Assembly (NCBI GenBank): GCA_017470045.1
Contig: JAFUFG010000012.1
Span: forward strand, 1 to 6,452
Origin: Bacilli bacterium
Lineage (GTDB): Bacteria > Bacillota_I > Bacilli_A > RF39 > UBA660
Direction of reading: 5' to 3'
DNA length: 6,452 nucleotides
Part shown: positions 1-6,043 of the stretch, in pieces
Layout of the letters: the number at the start of each line of letters is the position of its first letter
How positions within the stretch are numbered: position 1 is the first letter of the stretch
Position numbers and translations under genes: made by a program
Notes under the pieces: model-generated
Told to the model about the DNA's origin: nothing
Seen by the model: only the letters and a program-made list of their open reading frames with translations
Databases searched by the model: none

Positions 1-1269
1 AAGAAAGATGCACGTATCGTTATTACTCGTGGTATTTTAGAATTACTAAATGAAGAAGAAGCAAAAGCCGTTATTGGTCATGAATTGGGTCATATTGCTC
101 ATATGGATATGTTTTACATGACTGTTGCTCAAGCAGTTCCTTTAATTCTTTATTTTGTATATGAGACTTTATGTGATCCTGATCGTAATAGTGATAATGA
201 TAAGAATAGCGGATATACGGTTCTAATTGGTGTTGTTGCTTATATTTTCTATATTATTTCTCAATATGTTATTTTATGGTTATCTCGTACAAGAGAATAT
301 TATGCAGATGAATTTAGTTGTGAAGTTACGAATAACCCTAATGCTCTTGCTAGTGCATTAGTTAAAATTGGATTTGGTTTAACTTCTATTAAAGATACAA
401 AGGAAAAACATGCTATTTCAAGTGTTGGAGCATTGGGAATTTTTGATTCGAAATCTAGTAAATCTTTAATAGTATCTACGAATCATAATATGAATGATAC
501 TTCTATGATAAAAAATGCTATGAAGTGGGAACTATGGAATCCATGGGCTTTCTTTTATGAATTAAAGTCTACTCATCCATTAATTTCGAAACGTTTAATC
601 GCAATTAGTAAATTATCATCGAAATATAATCAACAAGAATATATTCATTTCGATATTGAAAAGCCAGAAAGTTATGTGGATGATTTTGCTTGTGAATTAG
701 TAATTGCTTTTGCTCCTACGATTATTTTCTTATTAGGACTTACAACGATTGTTTATTGCATCTGTGTTGATAAAGCTCAATTGATGGTTACTTGTACTGG
801 AATTTTTGGTGTTTTATTTGTTATTGCAAGTTATATTCATTTTTGTAGTCGTCATGGAAATGGATATCAGAAAGCGGAAGTAGCTGGATTACTTGGTCAA
901 GTTAAAGTTAGTGAGATTACTGCTATTCCATGTGAATTAGAAGGAAAAATTATTGGTAAAGGGGATCCTGGATGTATCTTTAGTGAAGATTTTATTTTCC
1001 AAGATAATACAGGAATTATATTTCTTGATTATAAACAACCTTTAACAATTCAAAATAAGATTTTTGCATTATTCCGTTCGAATGATTATATCAATTCTAA
1101 TGTTAAGATTAGAGGTTGGTATAGAAGAGGATTAGTTCCTTATATCGAGGTTTATCAAATCGAAAGAGAAGATAAGAAGAAGACTATTCATACTGCAGCT
1201 ATTGCAAAATTCCTTCATCTATTATTCTTGATTGGTTTTATTGGTCTAATTGTTTGGTCTATGATTTAG
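1..1269 (+). CDS. M48-family membrane zinc metalloprotease (HtpX-like), 5' truncated
   Basis: The reading frame is open from the first base and ends at TAG, giving 422 visible residues; the true start lies upstream. The zinc site HELGH is at visible residues 27-31 (bases 79-93). It is followed by the M48 hallmark SRTREYYADEF (about 95-105), whose E99 should be the third zinc ligand. A THPLISKR segment at about 191-198 matches the THP..eR motif of the family. Hydrophobic stretches at about 41-57, 71-94, 231-256 and 261-281, plus a C-terminal one at 400-421, indicate a polytopic membrane protein. Between the last two lies a soluble, beta-rich region (about 290-390). M48 membrane proteases degrade damaged or misfolded membrane proteins, usually with the active site facing the cytoplasm. 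No lemA or other partner is visible. The M48 assignment is secure; the substrate is unknown. A TTG inside the HELGH motif (base 85) is not a start. Confidence 0.9.
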   Translation, partial: KKDARIVITRGILELLNEEEAKAVIGHELGHIAHMDMFYMTVAQAVPLILYFVYETLCDPDRNSDNDKNSGYTVLIGVVAYIFYIISQYVILWLSRTREYYADEFSCEVTNNPNALASALVKIGFGLTSIKDTKEKHAISSVGALGIFDSKSSKSLIVSTNHNMNDTSMIKNAMKWELWNPWAFFYELKSTHPLISKRLIAISKLSSKYNQQEYIHFDIEKPESYVDDFACELVIAFAPTIIFLLGLTTIVYCICVDKAQLMVTCTGIFGVLFVIASYIHFCSRHGNGYQKAEVAGLLGQVKVSEITAIPCELEGKIIGKGDPGCIFSEDFIFQDNTGIIFLDYKQPLTIQNKIFALFRSNDYINSNVKIRGWYRRGLVPYIEVYQIEREDKKKTIHTAAIAKFLHLLFLIGFIGLIVWSMI

Positions 1270-1271
1270 AC

Positions 1272-1300
1272 TTTACAAAAATAATAGAATGTGTTATTAT
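1272..1300 (+). promoter_or_regulatory. Sigma-A promoter with extended -10 for the T-box/CYTH/tyrS operon
   Basis: The -35 is TTTACA (1272-1277) and the -10 is TATTAT (1295-1300), with exactly 17 bases between them. A TG at 1292-1293 stands one base before the -10, making it an extended -10 element. Transcription should begin near 1307, just ahead of the T-box RNA. The -35 starts two bases after the stop codon of the M48 gene. Confidence 0.8.
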
Positions 1301-1306
1301 ACAGTT

Positions 1307-1512
1307 AGTTTTTGTTGATGAATAACTTAGTAGAGATTTACTTTGTTACTAGAGACTTAGTGGTTAGGTGGAAACTAAGAGAAGTATTTCTTGAAATTAC
1401 ATTATTTGGAGAAAAATCGTTAATCGCGTTAAGATTTTGAGGTAAGTAATACTTACGAATTAAGGTGGTACCACGAGAACTTCGTCCTTATTGGATGGAG
1501 TTCTCTTTTTTT
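1307..1512 (+). promoter_or_regulatory. T-box riboswitch leader, tyrosine-specific (probable UAC specifier)
   Basis: The leader senses uncharged tRNA and controls the genes that follow by transcription antitermination. Stem I is closed by bases 1319-1325 with 1402-1408. Higher up, TACT/AGTA (1347-1350/1383-1386) and CTTAGT/ACTAAG (1356-1361/1374-1379) flank an AGAGA bulge and a GGTTAGGTGG terminal loop, as in other T-boxes. TAC followed by A (1398-1401) on the 3' side above the basal helix is the likely tyrosine specifier; this is inferred from position and from the downstream tyrS. Two further hairpins follow (1413-1438 and 1442-1456). The T-box core AAGGTGGTACCACG is at 1462-1475. The antiterminator pairs 1461-1465 with 1486-1490 and 1473-1476 with 1482-1485, leaving the bulge TGGTACC (1466-1472). 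Its UGGU can pair with a tRNA ending in ACCA, as expected for discriminator A. The competing terminator is listed separately. Confidence 0.93.
1475..1512 (+). terminator. T-box intrinsic terminator (attenuator)
   Basis: Bases 1475-1487 pair with 1493-1505 in a 13-bp stem with two G-U pairs and a 5-base loop (TTATT), followed by seven T (1506-1512). The left arm shares bases 1475-1476 and 1482-1487 with the antiterminator, so the two folds exclude each other. The terminator should form when tRNA-Tyr is charged. Confidence 0.92.
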
Positions 1513-1526
1513 GTAGGAGGTTATGT

Positions 1527-2072
1527 ATGCATACAGAATATGAGGTTAGGGTTCTTGAGATTAATGTAGAAGATGTAAAAAAGAAATTAGAGGGTATCGG
1601 AGCAGAATTTCAATGGGATTCATTACAAAAACGATATGTATATGATTTTATTCCAAGAGTTGATGGAAAATGGATTCGTTTACGTACGAATGGTATTAAA
1701 ACAACATTAACGATTAAGAATTTAGTTTCTAGTGAAATTGATGGTACTCAAGAATTAGAAATTGAAGTGGATAATTTCGAAAGAGCAAATCTTATTTTAA
1801 AAGAATTGGGATATGATCCTAAGGGATATCAAGAAAATCGTAGAATACAATATGTATGGAATGGTGTAGAAATCGATATTGATTCTTGGCCACTTATTCC
1901 AACGTATTTAGAAGTAGAAGGTCCTAGTGAAGGGGCAGTCTATAATACGATTAAAGCATTAGGTTTTGAAAAAGGTGATACTACTACTAGAGATGTAGAA
2001 GGTATTTATTTGGATTATGGTCATGATTTAAAGACTATTTATGATTTGAAACTAGAGGAGGAGAGAAAATGA
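1527..2072 (+). CDS. CYTH-domain protein (class IV adenylate cyclase / triphosphatase-like)
   Basis: This 181-residue protein has the length of a stand-alone CYTH domain. Members fold into an eight-stranded tunnel that binds triphosphates through acidic and basic residues and divalent metal. The N-terminal signature appears as EYEVR (4-8), a variant of ExExK with Arg for Lys. Other matching strands are WIRLRT (49-54), TLTIK (60-64), ELEIEV (76-81), ENRR (103-106) and EIDIDSWPLIPTYLEVEG (115-132), the last typical of proteins annotated as CyaB-like. Whether it makes cAMP or hydrolyses an inorganic or nucleoside triphosphate cannot be told from sequence; hydrolysis is the commoner activity. The start is ATG 1527, six bases after AGGAGG (1515-1520). 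An in-frame upstream TTG (1491) lies inside the T-box terminator and is not used. The gene lies directly after the tyrosine T-box, and its TGA overlaps the tyrS ATG, so translational coupling is likely. Confidence 0.85.
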   Translation: MHTEYEVRVLEINVEDVKKKLEGIGAEFQWDSLQKRYVYDFIPRVDGKWIRLRTNGIKTTLTIKNLVSSEIDGTQELEIEVDNFERANLILKELGYDPKGYQENRRIQYVWNGVEIDIDSWPLIPTYLEVEGPSEGAVYNTIKALGFEKGDTTTRDVEGIYLDYGHDLKTIYDLKLEEERK

Positions 2073-3304
2073 AATTATATGATGAATTAAAATGGAGAGG
2101 TTTAATTAAAGATGAGGCTGGAGAAGATCTTGCGGATAAATTAAATAACGAATCTATTACATTTTACTGGGGTACTGATCCTACTGCAGATAGTTTGCAT
2201 TTAGGACATTATTCTAGTTTGGTTACTGCAAAAAGATTAATGAGAGCAGGACATAAACCAATTCTATTATGTGGTGGGGCTACTGGATTAATTGGAGATC
2301 CTAGACCTACTGCTGAAAGAGAGATTATTACAAAGGAAGCATTAAATAAAAATCTTGAAGGTATTCGTAATCAAGTTATTGGTATTATGGATGGAAATGC
2401 AGAAGTTGTTAATAACTATGATTGGTTTAAGGGATACGAATTTACGGATGTATTAAGAGATGTAGGTAAATACATCACTGTTAATTACATGCTTGATAAG
2501 GATATTATTAAGAGAAGATTAGAGAGCGGAATTACATTCGCAGAATTTGCTTATATGTTAATTCAAGGATATGATTTCTTATGGTTATATGAAAATAAGA
2601 ATTGTATCATGCAAGTAGAAGGTTCTGATCAATGGGGTAATATTACTACTGGTATTGATTTAATTAAGAAGAAAACTGGTAAAGATGCTTATGCTTTTAC
2701 AATGCCATTAGTTACGGATAAGTATGGTAAGAAATTTGGTAAGAGTGAAGGAAATGCTTTATGGTTAAATGAAGATAAGACTTCTTCTTATGAGTTATAT
2801 CAATACTTAATTAATGTAGATGATGAAATGGTTATTTCATACTTAAAAATCTTTACTTTCTTAACAAAAGAAGAAATTGAAGAATTAGAGAAGAAACATT
2901 TAGCAAACCCAGGTGCAAGAGAAGCTCATAAGGCACTTGCTCGTTGTATCATTACGGATTTACATGGAGAAAAGAGTTACGAAGAAGCTGTTAAAATTAG
3001 TGAATCTTTATTTAGTGGGGATATTTCTAACTTCACAGAAAAAGAAATTCAAGATGCATTTAAAGGAATTGATCCATTTACTATTACAGAAGATAAGAAT
3101 GTTGTTGATTTATTAGTAGAAAGTGGAGCTTGTTCTAGTAAGAGAGAAGCACGTGAATTCTTAGGAAACGGTTCTATTACGATTAATGGGAATAAAGTAA
3201 CGGATTGTGAGTATACTATTACTAAGGATAATTGTTTAGTTTCTAAGTATATTGTTATTCGTAGAGGTAAAAAGAAATACTATATTGGTGTTTACAACTC
3301 TTAA
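2069..3304 (+). CDS. tyrS: Tyrosyl-tRNA synthetase (TyrRS)
   Basis: This enzyme charges tRNA-Tyr with tyrosine in the cytoplasm using ATP (class I aminoacyl-tRNA synthetase, homodimer). It has 411 residues, close to the usual bacterial length of about 420. HLGH (44-47) is the HIGH motif and KFGKS (222-226) is the KMSKS motif in the form common among Firmicutes. Tyrosine-pocket residues match known TyrRS spacing: Y33, D77 in GLIGDP, Y162/Q166/D169 in YMLIQGYD, and Q188 in GSDQWGN. A C-terminal S4-like RNA-binding domain spans about 345-405 (LVESGACSSKREAREFL onward). The start is ATG 2069 with AGGAGG at 2056-2061. It overlaps the CYTH stop by four bases (ATGA), so the two genes form one operon under the T-box. 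A strong terminator follows. The catalytic residues I could place are all present. Confidence 0.98.
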   Translation: MKLYDELKWRGLIKDEAGEDLADKLNNESITFYWGTDPTADSLHLGHYSSLVTAKRLMRAGHKPILLCGGATGLIGDPRPTAEREIITKEALNKNLEGIRNQVIGIMDGNAEVVNNYDWFKGYEFTDVLRDVGKYITVNYMLDKDIIKRRLESGITFAEFAYMLIQGYDFLWLYENKNCIMQVEGSDQWGNITTGIDLIKKKTGKDAYAFTMPLVTDKYGKKFGKSEGNALWLNEDKTSSYELYQYLINVDDEMVISYLKIFTFLTKEEIEELEKKHLANPGAREAHKALARCIITDLHGEKSYEEAVKISESLFSGDISNFTEKEIQDAFKGIDPFTITEDKNVVDLLVESGACSSKREAREFLGNGSITINGNKVTDCEYTITKDNCLVSKYIVIRRGKKKYYIGVYNS

Positions 3305-3315
3305 GTAAAATCATG

Positions 3316-3353
3316 AAAAAAAAGGAATTAAATATTGCAAATTCCTTTTTTTT
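3316..3353 (+). terminator. Intrinsic terminator after tyrS
   Basis: Eight A plus GGAATT (3316-3329) pair with AATTCC plus eight T (3340-3353), a possible 14-bp stem with a 10-base loop. The GC part of the stem is only GG/CC, but the T run is long. The A run on the left would also give a T run on the minus strand, although no minus-strand gene ends nearby. Confidence 0.85.
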
Positions 3354-3401
3354 ATGCTTGTTGTTTGATAAAATTACTTTGTAAGAATGGAGTTTGATCG
3401 A

Positions 3402-4559
3402 ATGAATCGTAATCGTTTAAAAGTATTAAAAATTATTGCTTTGGTTGCTTTTTTAATCATTAGTATTGAAGTAGTTGCTATTATCTATATTAAGAGTATT
3501 CCTGTAAAAGAAACTAAGGCTTATTATGATTATGTTCGTTCTGTTGATTCTATGGAGAATGGTTATGTTGCTGTAGGAAGTAATAATAATAACTCTTTGG
3601 CTTATGAAAAAGGAAAAATTACAGTATTCAATAAGGACAAAGAAAAAGTATTAGAGCGTGTATTTAATAAGGGATACCATAGTACTTATCTTGATGTGGT
3701 AGCTATGAAAGATGGATATGTAACGGTTGGTAGTTACGAATCTACTAAATCCGAATTAAAGAGTGGAAAACAAACTGCATTGATTGTAAAATATGATTTA
3801 AAAGGAAATGTTGTTTTTGATAATGACTTTAAGATATTAGGAGATTCTAAATTTACTAGTATTGTTTCGAAAGATGGATTCTATGTATGTGGACAAAGTA
3901 TTTCGGATAAGAAAGATAGTACAGGAGCAGTCTTAGTAAAATATGATAAAGAAGGTCAAGAAGAATGGGTTAAGTATTATGGTACAAAAGATTCTATCTT
4001 CTATGATTTAGTAATTGCTAATGATTCTGTATATACTGTAGGTTATAAAGAAAATGGAATTGGTGTTATTGTAAAATATAATCTTAATGGGGATTATGTT
4101 ACTTCTTATGAATATGAGGGTTCTTCTGAATTAGGATTTACTCATATCGAGAGTTATCAAGAAAAATTATATGTAAGTGGTTCGAATAAAGAGAGTCGTG
4201 CTTTGCTTGCTACTTTTGATTATGATTGTCATTTTTTACAAGATTCTTTCTGTTCTAAAAATGGAAATATTCATTATCAAAGTTTTACAATTGATTCGGA
4301 TGGTAATGTTATTGTTATTGGAACTGTCTCTTCTATGATTGATGAGGAAGAACATTCGGATGGTGTAATTGGAAAGTACAATAGTAATTTAAAAGAGTTA
4401 TCTGTTGTGCGTTATGCTACCGATCGTAATATTTATTTCCATGATATTTCTATTTATGATAATAAGTATTTAGTGGTAGGAGACTCTATAAAAGAAAGTA
4501 AAGATGTTGATGCTAAAATAATGTTTTTTAGTCCAGCGTTAAAGATCTTAGAGGTGTAG
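3402..4559 (+). CDS. Membrane-anchored seven-repeat protein, probable extracytoplasmic beta-propeller
   Basis: I do not recognise a named family. The chosen start, ATG 3402, has GGAG (3389-3392) nine bases upstream and gives 385 residues. An in-frame ATG at 3387 would add five residues but has no clear ribosome binding site. A basic N-terminus (MNRNRLK) precedes one transmembrane segment at about residues 10-31. There is no cysteine there, so it is a membrane anchor, not a lipoprotein. The rest is seven imperfect repeats beginning near residues 42, 96, 151, 200, 246, 293 and 346. Each has an aromatic-x-D/S-x-strand, a turn such as KDG or MENG, a YVxVGS-like strand, then a VKYDxxGN-like strand. 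The spacing of 46-55 residues fits a seven-bladed propeller. Such domains often bind ligands or partners outside the membrane; no catalytic motif is visible. The next gene starts one base after its stop, suggesting co-transcription. Confidence 0.8.
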   Translation: MNRNRLKVLKIIALVAFLIISIEVVAIIYIKSIPVKETKAYYDYVRSVDSMENGYVAVGSNNNNSLAYEKGKITVFNKDKEKVLERVFNKGYHSTYLDVVAMKDGYVTVGSYESTKSELKSGKQTALIVKYDLKGNVVFDNDFKILGDSKFTSIVSKDGFYVCGQSISDKKDSTGAVLVKYDKEGQEEWVKYYGTKDSIFYDLVIANDSVYTVGYKENGIGVIVKYNLNGDYVTSYEYEGSSELGFTHIESYQEKLYVSGSNKESRALLATFDYDCHFLQDSFCSKNGNIHYQSFTIDSDGNVIVIGTVSSMIDEEEHSDGVIGKYNSNLKELSVVRYATDRNIYFHDISIYDNKYLVVGDSIKESKDVDAKIMFFSPALKILEV

Positions 4560-4560
4560 T

Positions 4561-5100
4561 ATGAAGATTACGTTTGTTCGTCATGCACAAACTGAACAAA
4601 ACTATTTAGAAGTCTGTCAAGGATTACAAAATAATCCTTTATGTGATGATGGAAGAAGACAAGCTTTGAAGTTGAAAGAAAAACTAAAAGATAAACATTT
4701 TGATTATTGTTATATGTCTCCAATGTTACGCACTGTAGAAACGGCAATAATCTTAATTGGAGATCGAGTTGAAACGATTCCTGATAAACGTATCATTGAA
4801 CGTAATCTTGGGGAGTTAGAAAATGTTCCTCGTAAGTTTTATGATTATAAGAAATATTGGGATTATAATTTAAATTCGAATGATCGTGGAGTAGAGCCAG
4901 TACAAGATATCTTTAAGAGATGTGAAGATTTTCTTAATTACATTAAAGAGAAACATAAAGGACAAAGTATTTTAGTAGTGTCTCATTCTTCTCCTATTAG
5001 AGCTATGATTCATATTGTTCAGAATACGGATCGTAATAGTAAATTATATACGAAAGTAATTGATAATTTATTTTGCGAGGAATATGAAATAGAAGATTAA
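4561..5100 (+). CDS. Histidine phosphatase family protein (phosphoglycerate mutase-like)
   Basis: This small cytoplasmic protein of 179 residues has the conserved histidine-phosphatase core. RHAQT (7-11) carries the catalytic H8, which becomes phosphorylated, with R7 in the phosphate pocket. SPMLRTVETA (53-62) supplies the second pocket arginine, R57. IIERNLGELE (78-87) supplies the acidic proton donor, probably E80. VVSHSSPIR (139-147) supplies H142. All four expected residues are present, so it should be an active phosphatase. It is shorter than cofactor-dependent phosphoglycerate mutase (about 230-250 residues) and closer to the PhoE/GpmB/CobC-type phosphatases, whose substrates vary. The substrate is not readable here. 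Translation starts at ATG 4561, one base after the propeller gene stop, with GAGGTG (4551-4556) inside the end of that gene. A terminator follows at once, making this the last gene of its unit. Confidence 0.9.
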   Translation: MKITFVRHAQTEQNYLEVCQGLQNNPLCDDGRRQALKLKEKLKDKHFDYCYMSPMLRTVETAIILIGDRVETIPDKRIIERNLGELENVPRKFYDYKKYWDYNLNSNDRGVEPVQDIFKRCEDFLNYIKEKHKGQSILVVSHSSPIRAMIHIVQNTDRNSKLYTKVIDNLFCEEYEIED

Positions 5101-5107
5101 AATAAAA

Positions 5108-5141
5108 AAAGAACTTCGTTTTGAAGTTCTTTGTTTTTTTT
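5108..5141. terminator. Bidirectional intrinsic terminator between the phosphatase gene and rpsD
   Basis: AAAGAACTTC (5108-5117) pairs perfectly with GAAGTTCTTT (5123-5132) around a 5-base loop. On the plus strand, one G and then eight T (5134-5141) follow. On the minus strand, the A run at 5104-5110 supplies the T tract. It sits in the 44-base gap between two convergent stop codons and can serve both. Confidence 0.9.
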
Positions 5142-5144
5142 CTT

Positions 5145-5747
5145 TTACTTGTTGTAGAATTCAACGATTAATGCTTCATTGATATCAGCGTTTAATTCGT
5201 TTCTTTCAGGCATTCTTACGTAAGTAGCTTCTTTTTTACCTTCATCATAAGTAATGAAATCAACTCTACGAGTAGTTTTTTCTAATGATTCAGTAACTAC
5301 TTTTAAGTTTTTGTCATCTTCTTTTAATGATACAACATCCCCTGGTTTAACTCTGTATGATGGGATATCAACTTTTTTACCATTAACAGTAACATGTCCA
5401 TGGTTAACTAATTGTCTAGCTCCTCTACGAGTAGTAGAAAATCCGATTCTATAAACTAAGTTATCTAATCTTGATTCTAATAATCTTAAGAAGTTAGTAC
5501 CTTGGATACCTTTCATTTTAGCAGCTTCTTCGAAAGTCTTTCTGAATTGTCTTTCGTTTACACCGTACATGAAACGTACTTTTTGTTTTTCCTTTAATTG
5601 ATTTCCGTAATCAGATAATTTTCCTTTACGGTCTTGACCATGTTGTCCTGGTCCGTATGGACGTCTTGCTAATTCTTTTCCCGTTTCAGAAATAGAGAAA
5701 CCAACACGTCTTGCTTGTTTGTAAGTTGATCCTGTATATCTTGCCAT
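5145..5747 (-). CDS. rpsD: 30S ribosomal protein S4
   Basis: S4 is a primary 16S rRNA-binding protein that nucleates assembly of the 30S body and contributes to decoding accuracy. The 200 residues match the normal bacterial length. The N-terminal [14 protein letters not shown] and the conserved [10 protein letters not shown] (about 28-37) are typical. The S4 RNA-binding domain runs from about 92 to 152 ([12 protein letters not shown], then [16 protein letters not shown]). The N-terminal region lacks the zinc-binding cysteines found in some S4 proteins, so this is the zinc-free form. The start is ATG at 5747 (minus strand), nine bases from AGGAGG (complement of 5757-5762). It is a single-gene unit with its own promoter and a leader of about 150 nt, converging on the histidine phosphatase gene and diverging from the EzrA-like gene. 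In other bacteria S4 represses its own synthesis by binding its mRNA, and the leader here suggests the same. Confidence 0.98.
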   Translation of the reverse strand: MARYTGSTYKQARRVGFSISETGKELARRPYGPGQHGQDRKGKLSDYGNQLKEKQKVRFMYGVNERQFRKTFEEAAKMKGIQGTNFLRLLESRLDNLVYRIGFSTTRRGARQLVNHGHVTVNGKKVDIPSYRVKPGDVVSLKEDDKNLKVVTESLEKTTRRVDFITYDEGKKEATYVRMPERNELNADINEALIVEFYNK

Positions 5748-5898
5748 GATCTTTTCCCTCCTAATTTTTAATTTACAAAAACTTGAAGATATTTAGTCGT
5801 AACTTAGGGAGTTTATCTTTCACTTAAACAGCGATTGCTACTTGTATCTGATAAACACATTAATTTACTCTAAATATTGCTGTTTCAAGCAATTTGCA
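5748..5898 (-). promoter_or_regulatory. Structured rpsD mRNA leader, candidate S4 autoregulatory element
   Basis: The region between the promoter and the rpsD start codon is about 150 nt and contains three perfect pairings. Reading the minus-strand RNA, ATTGCT/AGCAAT (5893-5888 with 5881-5876) closes a 6-base loop. ATATTTAG/CTAAATAT (5877-5870 with 5796-5789) encloses GTTTATC/GATAAAC (5856-5850 with 5817-5811). Inside is a small hairpin, TAGC/GCTG with loop AATC. The first two helices share two bases, so they either stack or compete. Firmicutes rpsD leaders are known to bind S4 and repress translation. Assigning that role here rests on position and structure, not on a recognised consensus. 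Confidence 0.6.
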
Positions 5899-5904
5899 GT
5901 TTCA

Positions 5905-5933
5905 ATTATATGATAAAAGTATTGATATGTCAA
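5905..5933 (-). promoter_or_regulatory. Consensus sigma-A promoter of rpsD
   Basis: On the minus strand the -35 is TTGACA (5933-5928) and the -10 is TATAAT (5910-5905), with exactly 17 bases between them, a perfect match to the housekeeping consensus. Transcription should start near 5898. The strength fits a ribosomal protein gene and implies that restraint acts later, through the leader. Confidence 0.93.
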
Positions 5934-5982
5934 GGAAAAATGCGAATTTGGAAATACGGATTGGAATATTTTCTTAAAATAG

Positions 5983-6012
5983 TAGAAAAATGTCGATATT
6001 TTGTGGTAAAAT
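5983..6012 (+). promoter_or_regulatory. Weak candidate promoter for the EzrA-like gene
   Basis: TAAAAT (6007-6012) in the context TGTGGTAAAATG is a plausible -10. TAGAAA (5983-5988), at 18 bases spacing, matches the -35 consensus at four of six positions. Another possible pair, TTGTGG (6001-6006) with TATAAA (6025-6030), would put the start very close to the gene. The choice is uncertain. Confidence 0.35.
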
Positions 6013-6043
6013 GATTACGTAGAATATAAATAGAGGTGAGGAT

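Noticed and set aside
1491..1526. Upstream TTG start giving 12 extra N-terminal residues to the CYTH protein
   Set aside because: It lies inside the T-box terminator hairpin and has no ribosome binding site; ATG 1527 has AGGAGG at six bases.
2732..2746. KFGKS in place of KMSKS in TyrRS as a possible defect
   Set aside because: KFGK(S/T) is the normal form in Firmicutes TyrRS; the other catalytic residues are intact.
2913..3116. Plus-strand open frame of 67 codons inside tyrS
   Set aside because: It overlaps the conserved tyrS coding sequence in another frame, with no ribosome binding site and no family resemblance.
5254..5454. Plus-strand open frame of 66 codons opposite rpsD
   Set aside because: It is the antisense shadow of the highly conserved rpsD gene.
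5926..5976. Tiny plus-strand open frame starting at ATG 5926 (about 16 codons)
   Set aside because: It has no ribosome binding site and overlaps the consensus rpsD promoter.
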